In this document: positions 57,691 to 64,000 of the stretch, piece by piece
Position numbering within the stretch: the first letter of the stretch is position 1
How the letters are laid out: every line of letters begins with the position of its first letter
DNA from: Dipteronia dyeriana
Taxonomy: Eukaryota; Streptophyta; Magnoliopsida; Sapindales; Sapindaceae
Direction of reading: 5' to 3'
Assembly: GCA_032871835.1 (NCBI GenBank)
Contig: CM065297.1
Coordinates: 71,411,253-71,475,252 of the forward strand
DNA length: 64,000 bases
Made by a program: the position numbers and the translations under genes
Notes under the pieces: generated by a model
What the model was told of the DNA's origin: nothing
What the model saw: only the letters and a program-made list of their open reading frames with translations
The model's database searches: none

Positions 57691-58780
57691 CATCAGCCGA
57701 ATCACCAAGTTGTATAAGAGACTTTGCTAAAAGCTGTTTTGCAACTACGATTTTTTTTTAAGTAGCATGCTCTGCTGTGCTACCCCTAGCCCCCAGCCCA
57801 GCAGTTGTTAAAGTAGGTTTGATTCGAACAAGAGTGCTTTTAACATCGCATCCTTTTTTCCTCCACCTTTTTTTTAATGTTATGTTGAATAGCTGGTTGA
57901 GGTATCTGACAGAACGATGAGCTAAACTGCAATAGCTGAATACCTCTGGTGAACCAAACAGTTCTGATAAGTTGAGTAGTTCCACCAAACTGAACAACTA
58001 TGGCAAACCAAATAGGCTAATACTCTGGTTTTGCTACTTCGTTCACTGATAGTATATGGCCGATTTATTTCTAAATAAACTTGGTGAGGTTGTGGAAGTG
58101 AAACATTATCAACTTTTAATTGTCGCATAAGTGGTCCTAATCGACTGATTACATTGCCATCCATTATAGCCACTAGAACCAGTGTGAGGTTTCTGTGAAG
58201 CCATTTTATGCTTTCGATGGTCAATTGCTCACCGTTTAGTTGATGTCTGTTTTGATGTGATCACAATTAGGACTCTTCATCGATATTTTAAACTTGGAAA
58301 GCGTGTGGGAAGCTAAATTTTCTGAGTTGTTTCTTATGAACCACTCATGACTCCGAATTCTAGTTGCTAAGCTTGTAAATTCTTCAGTTGGTGTCGGTTT
58401 AGCTGATAACAAATAGCTTATTTGACTCAGTTGATAATTGACTTGTGATGCTTTCCACTAACATATGTCTGGTTTTCAATGCTCATCGAAGTGAACTTTT
58501 CTCTAAGTGCATCTTGTGTCTTTTTTTAAAAAAAACATTATTTTCGAATTTGTTTGCTTGCCTATCTCCTAACGCTGATACAACAGATAATCCACCCCCT
58601 AGCACCCTTTTTTTTATCAGGCTTGGTAATATCTTGGTGTTTTGTCTGTTTATGATGTAGTTGTCAGGATGTTCTTGATTTTATGGATGTGACCCATTGT
58701 AATAACTCTATTCAGATCTGACCTCTCGTCTTTGTTGATCTTTTTTATAGGCCAAGCCGTCTCTTTTTTTTTATCAGAAT
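57687..58780. other. Non-coding stretch, no gene seen
   Basis: Short minus-strand frames (57758-58224) show no recognisable domain. Repeated GAACCAAAC/GCAAACCAAAT words near 57940-58015. No other structure noticed. Confidence 0.5.
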
Positions 58781-58782
58781 CT

Positions 58783-58913
58783 TCGACCAAAGTTCTGATT
58801 GACGAAAGATTCATGTCAACCAAAGATAGAACCTGTTCGACCGGAATCTTTGGCCGAACAGGTTCTATCTTTGGTTGACATGAATCTTTCATCGGTCAGA
58901 ACTTTGGTCGAAC
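58783..58913. repeat. Long hairpin with perfect 36-bp arms
   Basis: Arms 58804-58839 and 58855-58890 are exact reverse complements over 36 bases, with a 15-base loop. Pairing resumes outside after a few mismatches: CGACCAAAGTTCTGA (about 58784-58798) against TCAGAACTTTGGTCG (about 58896-58910). The whole forms a stem of about 56 pairs. No ORF or retroelement motif lies inside. Confidence 0.95.
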
Positions 58914-59594
58914 AGGTTATATCTTTTACAGCCGATAATGTGGTGTCATCTAGTAATTGACTAACGCGGTTACGGTTTGAAGTTTTACCCACCTTTCTGA
59001 TCAAGATGCTTTTGGAAAGTAACTTTAACTGAGTCAAACTTGATAAACCATTCATTATAAAAATTCTCAGCAAATTGTTAGTCAAATAAAGACATTTAAT
59101 GATCATTTTTATGGAGTGACCCTTTCTCTGGTACTTTTTTTTTACGCATCCAACGGGCTCCATTTATAGTTCTGGATTGATGAAGGTACTTGATAGCGAT
59201 GTGAGGCCAATGCTACTCTTCCATCTCTAATTGGTTAACTGAGGTTATATGGTCTCTTGTTTTTTTAAACCTGTAAACACATAGAGATGAAATTCAATTC
59301 CCCGCGCGCCGATGCAAGACTCGATACCTGAGCTAGTGTTTTCAACTCTGTGTCCAAATGATTTTTACAATGCCATTAATCGTGAACTTTGAGTCTAGTC
59401 GCTTCATTTTTGGATACTTTATAGTTGAATTGACGAAGAGCCGAGTGTGTTTAATTGAAAATTGACATTGGGTGTTCTATACCAAGATGGGCTCGGTTTC
59501 TGACACCTGACAAGGTAAACATGTCCTCAAACCACTATTTACTCTGAACCGCAACGTTCTGAAGATCGTCAAATATTCCTCGGGATGAACTGCA

Positions 59595-60290
59595 TTACGA
59601 ATCACACATCCTTGGAAATCTCTATGTGTCTAGTTTACTACAAAATTTACAGCTCGTGATTTTACGCTTTCTAGTGACAGTTATCTCTATTTTAGCGTCT
59701 GGTTGTCGAGATATAATATTTTCCGTGAATCACTTTCATCAATGTTTTAGGGGCCATAAAATACTCCACAAGTTGAACCAGACTGCGAACCATATATTTC
59801 CAGAAAGCTCTAATGTCTAGTTTTCAACGTAATTTACGGATTGTGATTTTGACTTCTGTAGAGGGAGATATACCTATTTTAGTGCTCACTAATCAGATCA
59901 GAAATCTGTCTGTGATCTATTTTCTTCACTATTACGGGACCCATCAAATATTACTCAGATTAAACTAGGCTATGAACCATATATTCTTGGAAAGCCTTGG
60001 ATGTCTAGTTTCCATCTGTTCTTACGGTTTACAAATTTGAGTTCCATGGAGGAAGATATGATTGCTTTAGTGATCGATGGTCAGATCAGAAAATCCTCCG
60101 CGAGTTGCTTGCTTTAGTGTTGCGGGGGCCACCAAAAATTGCATTAACCAAACTGGGTTGTGGACCATTTAAGCTTAGAAATATTTAGAGGTCTAGTTTT
60201 TGGTGGTTTTTACAATTCGTAATTTCAAGTTTTGTAGAGGGAGTTATACTCACTTTAGTGCCTGAAGGTCAAAAGTTCTGCAACTTGTGA
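59595..60290. repeat. Diverged tandem repeat, about 190 bp, nearly four units
   Basis: Units share GAACCATATAT-TT-GGAAAG, TGTCTAGTTT, TTACGG-TTGTGATTTTGA, GTAGAGGGAGATAT and a 'GGG-CCAT-AAATA' block. Unit starts are near 59597, 59789, 59975 and 60162. Strong divergence indicates an old repeat. It lies 3' of the PBS in a minus-strand LTR element, i.e. in its leader/internal region. Confidence 0.75.
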
Positions 60291-60546
60291 CAATTGTTGT
60301 ATTGTTAGTTGTCGAAATGGGAAAGCAATTCCTCGGACAGATTATGGGCACCTTGAAGCTTTGTGAGAATTGTTCTTTTAATATCCTGCCTCTGAATTTT
60401 GTCGTGACTGTGCCTCCTATTGTGGGCACTGCTTATGATCCATCCCATAGCTTTTCCAAACGTCGTTTGCTATGGTGTTTCAGATGTAGGATCCACATCC
60501 AAATTCTTTCTATTCATAAGGGTTCCTCGAAGTTGAGTTCTAGCAC

Positions 60547-60566
60547 ACCCCCTTCTTCTAGCGCCA
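60547..60566 (-). other. Primer binding site next to LTR 60569
   Basis: On the minus strand TGGCGCTAGAAGAAGGGGGT begins 2 bases after the LTR end. TGGCGCTAGAAG-type sites occur in plant Gypsy elements. Primer tRNA not assigned. Confidence 0.65.
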
Positions 60567-60568
60567 GT

Positions 60569-61713
60569 TGTTACCGGTGATTTTTGGATAGTTGAAAAGT
60601 CAACCGCCAAACATTAACACATAGGTAGATCGAAGCTTTAACTAGTCTAGGGTTGAATAATCAAAGCCTTTTTCTCTAAGTGGACGTGATACGATTTGTT
60701 TGTATACGTGATCGATAATGTATTAAAGTAGGAAATAAAATATGAGTAAGAATAACACATGTTTTACCTGGTAAAACCCCAAGGTAGAGAAAACATCCAC
60801 GGTTGCCGGTGACGGGGAGAAGAAATCCACTATGAATAGAATGATTACACACTCAATCTCTCATTCTCTATTACTGTTGTTATGCTTTTTTCGTATACAT
60901 AAACAGATAGATAGATCAATCAATTGATACTAAGATCCCTCCATATCTAGATCTCTTCATAGGTGGATGAGATGAACCCCCTTTACACAATGAGATTATG
61001 GGTCTATTTATATTTGTATAGAACCCTAATCCTTGTTGTACAAGTAAGGAAAAATGGTGGTGTTTAATTAGGACTTGTTAATTGATGATGTCGTATTTAA
61101 CTTCTTTCCTATTTCAGAGATCTTGTGCATTGAATTAGATTTTTCGTAGGATTCTAGTTGAGTAGTCCATTTAAAACTTATTTCGTTATTGGTGTGCAAT
61201 CTTCTATAAAAACTAAATTATTGCTTGATCTGGACTCTTTGATATGTAGCAGGAAATAGTAATACTTCCTTGTTGGAATATGGTTCTAGATTCCTTGCTC
61301 GTGTAAGATTATTCTTCTTCGTATTTGAGTCGTAGTTGAACTTGTGTTACTATCTTAACTGGGCATCTCTTGGCCGACCGTTTCCCAATATGACCGGGTC
61401 CTCTTTCCCCGATCGGTTTTGCTACCCGATCGAGTTTAGACCTATCTTGGCTGATCGGTTTAGTTTGACTACCCCGTCCAGTAACATCGACTTTGACTTG
61501 GACAAATGTTGACCGATTGTCTTTTTTGACCATGCTTATTTTACCCGATCAGTTTACTATACCCGATCAAGTCTATTTTGCCCGCTCGGTTCATCCGACC
61601 GCTTGCCAATTACTAGAGGTTGTTTTTCTTCTATGATGACTTGGTTTGCCATATATTCCATATCATACGCTATATTTGCTTACATGTCATGCTACCAAAA
61701 AATCCCTATAACA
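60569..61713 (-). repeat. 5' LTR of a minus-strand Gypsy-type element
   Basis: 1145 bp from TGTTACCGGTGATTTTTGG to CCAAAAAATCCCTATAACA; the two ends form a 19-bp imperfect inverted repeat. It contains GGTAAAACCCCAAGGTAGAG (U5 side) and GATCGGTTT-rich sequence (U3 side). The internal region to the left (to about 55.5 kb) has no recognisable gag or pol, so the element may be a non-coding (LARD-type) derivative. The second LTR is not found. Confidence 0.7.
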
Positions 61714-62785
61714 TATATAATATATTAATATATATTTATTTTTATATTTTCAATATTTTTATTATTTCTATTTTACTAACTGTATATAGATCTTTAATAT
61801 GTAATTTTTACTGATATAAGAAAAATAGGGAAATGAGGCCGGAAACGGGAGACCTTGGGAAAATGGGAAAATGGGGAAAAACGGGGAACAATGGGGGAAA
61901 TGAGGATGGGGATGAGGGGACCTCCCCCCAAAACTACCCCATCCATATATTCCCCAAACGACATAGGGGTGGCAGTGTTGGGGGAGGGTTTGGAAAATGA
62001 GGATGAGGATGAGGATGGGGATGGGAGGACTTACATCCATCCCTATTTCCCCATTGGCCATCTCTAGTCCTGTCTCGACTCCGGACCCATACAAAAAAAA
62101 TATATTAAATAGTGTACCTTACCCGTATGAAAAAAGTTGATGATAAAACTCGATCAAAGCAAGGGTTTGAAGTTGTCGGGATAGCTAAATAAATTCAAAT
62201 TATTTATTCAAAAATGGTGTCTCAATTTGTTTCTAATCAATCAAAATGGGTCCTATCTATATTATCATTTACGTTTAATTACGTTTTTTAAAAAATGTGT
62301 ACGCATAGCCCAATTTAATTGTGAGATACCATTTTTTTAGACCGATGATGTTAATTCTAACTAAATTGTCCTGCCCATATGAATTTGTGGATGGTGGCCG
62401 GGGTTCAAATGCCTTACCCCGAAATGGAATTAAAAGTACACTACCACCTATGTTAATGACATGTGTTAATAGGTCATCGTGTGTACTTGATGAATATTGT
62501 TAACTGCTTTTGGTGGTCCAACTTGCGTAGAGAATTGATGATTAAAAAAAAAAATCTAGGAGTATGTGACCAGCTCAGATATGTCATTGCAAAGGTGATG
62601 CATACTTCAAAACTCACTGGTGGTTGTGTTCTGCGCCTCTCTTATTATCTCGTGATCATATTTATTTATATTTAGATTTCTTTTCACAGTTGTTGGAATT
62701 ATCATACATTTGAATAGCATATTGAAAAGCCACATTTTATTATTCTCTTTTAACACTTTGTCTCTAAAAATGATAATATATGTAG
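61714..62785. other. Intergenic DNA with AT-rich and G-rich low-complexity parts
   Basis: 61714-61815 is TA-rich. 61850-61925 and 61980-62030 are G-rich (GGGGAAAATGGGG, GATGAGGATGGGGATGG), which causes long but meaningless frames. A possible hAT-like end pair at 61965 and 62067 lacks a target duplication. 62100-62785 shows no gene; it may contain the lost upstream part or intron of the glycosyltransferase pseudogene. Confidence 0.5.
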
Positions 62786-63671
62786 CGCATGGAAACGACA
62801 TTGTGGACTTCATCCCAGGAATTCCTTCCATACGTGTAGCTGATCTTCCTCGTGCTTACCTTCAAGACAATACACCAGTCACCCTAAGGTGCTGGCCGTA
62901 CAAATTTTCCACGTCAAAAGTAAAATGTCTTCTGCTTGATACCGCATATGAGCTAGAACCACAAGTCTGCGATGTATTCAAAGAAGAACTAGGGTATCCT
63001 GTCTATTTCGTTTGTCCTTTGATAACTTACTACGAACTACATGATAGAAAAACCTCAACAAACGGTGGCAGTGACCAAATAGAGCCTCACTATATAGAAT
63101 GGCTAAATTCACAACCAGCAAATTCTGTCTTGTACATTTTTCAATGGGGACTTTGTTTTCAATTTCAAGTGCACAAATTGATGAAATGGTTGCTGGACTC
63201 AAATGAGCGGTGTTCGATTCTTGTGGATGGCTCTCAAGGACACTTGTCGTCTGGAAGAGGACTCCGTGATCTTGGATTGGTCATGCCATGGTGTCACCAA
63301 TTGAAAGTGTTGTGCCATTCTTCAGTTGGTGGATTTTTGACACATTTTGGTTGGAATTCGATTCTTGAAGCTGGCTATGCAGGTGTTCCAGTACTTACAC
63401 TTCCTTTGTCTGGCGATCAAGCAACACAGAGAGCAAGCAAGCTGTGGAAGACTATAAGACTGGATTGAGATTGAAAAAGGAGATGGGAGATAAGGCACTG
63501 GTAACAAGAGAAGAAATTGCCTAGACTATAAAGACATTGATGGATCTTGATGGGATTGAAAGGAAATAGTTTGTTAAAAATGCAAAGAAATTCCAAGAAT
63601 CTTGTCAAGCAGCACTGGAAAAAGGTGGATCAACTGACACTGATCTTGATGCATTCATTCAGACTATTTGA
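62786..63671 (+). pseudogene. UGT87-like UDP-glycosyltransferase pseudogene
   Basis: Family-1 UDP-glycosyltransferases move sugar from UDP-sugar to small molecules in the cytosol. The open part to 63468 has VDFIPGIPSIRVADLP, LLDTAYELEPQV, YPVYFVCPLI, WLNSQPANSVLYI and a PSPG box from VMPWCHQLKVLCHSSVGGF through WNSILEAGYAGVPVLTLP to the DQ pair. These are closest in wording to the UGT87 group. Defects: the N-terminal half with the catalytic His is absent, SLGS after LYI is altered (FQWG), THCGWNS reads THFGWNS, a frameshift near 63440, and stops at 63523 and 63568 in the C-terminal exon (frame ends QTI, stop 63669-63671). The left edge may be a splice acceptor (ATATGTAG). Confidence 0.8.
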
Positions 63672-64000
63672 GCTTAGTATACCGTTGGTTTCGATTTTAG
63701 AATAAGGAGATCGATCGAATTTATCGTGGAGACTTAGGGGTCATTTGTTTTTTTAACTTAATTAAATCTTGAAAGTCACAAGTACTTAATGGGTCTTAAT
63801 CATTAAGACATATTGATTTGTTGGTTTTTCTTTTTTGGATGTTTTCACTTAAATATTAAGTGGTTTTATTTTTACGATTATACCCTTTATTTTAAATATT
63901 TTCATTTTAATAATAATATTATTAAACTAAAGTGAATTTTAAATAATAAATAATAATAATTTAAATAAAAAAACTATTCTGAGAAGTTAACTTTTGAGAG
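63672..64000. other. 3' flank, no gene seen
   Basis: AT-rich sequence with TTTAAATAATAAATAATAAT runs. Nothing recognisable. Confidence 0.6.

Noticed and set aside
61965..62067. Possible hAT-type MITE (TAGGGGTGGC ... GCCATCTCTA)
   Set aside because: The end similarity is short, and the 8-bp flanks (AACGACAT, GTCCTGTC) do not match.

Overview
The window is plant nuclear DNA, probably from a eudicot, and almost all of it is LTR retrotransposon sequence. The evidence is Ty3/Gypsy elements of the Tat and Athila types, Ty1/Copia pol and LTRs, a small CACTA (En/Spm) element, and a decayed UDP-glycosyltransferase gene at the right edge. There is no operon structure, ribosome binding site, rRNA or tRNA gene. 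Nearly every coding region is interrupted by stops, frameshifts or deletions, so most are called pseudogenes. Family names come from reading motifs and architecture; no database search was run.

Layout. 1-1760: inverted fragment of a Copia LTR. 1765-2520: fragment of an Athila-type LTR. 2521-8428 (element A), 8429-19459 (element B) and 27693-38683 (element C): three copies of one Tat-lineage Gypsy family on the minus strand. Read on that strand each is LTR, PBS, gag, protease, RT, RNase H, integrase, a 99-bp tandem repeat, an extra ORF in ANTISENSE (plus strand), then LTR. A and B are deletion derivatives fused at about 8429. 19.9-27.7 kb (element E): an Athila-like element, minus strand, with RT deleted, whose 5' LTR abuts the cut 3' LTR of C. 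38.7-47.65 kb (element D): a diverged plus-strand Tat element interrupted by a probable solo Copia LTR at about 39.86-42.02 kb. 47.65-50.87 kb: a probable minus-strand LTR carrying an 800-bp CACTA element with an ATA target duplication. 50.88-53.51 kb: decayed Copia pol (plus). 53.51-55.06 kb: Athila-type 5' LTR (plus), its PBS and a short zinc-knuckle ORF. 55.5-60.57 kb: non-coding repeat-rich DNA that leads into a minus-strand LTR (60569-61713) with a PBS. 62.79-63.67 kb: UGT87-like pseudogene, the only non-transposon gene seen.

How the parts work together. In the Tat family the sense strand encodes the usual capsid and replication enzymes from an LTR promoter (TATAAATA kept in all three full LTRs). 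The antisense ORF keeps two intron-like segments in all three copies and a TATA-like box outside the LTR, so it may be a separate, oppositely transcribed and spliced unit. No copy here looks able to move by itself.

The most interesting signals are the spliced antisense ORF, a perfect 36-bp hairpin at 58804-58890, hairpins inside LTRs whose two arms change together, position-conserved tandem repeats downstream of integrase, and two 3' LTRs truncated within 3 bp of the same site.
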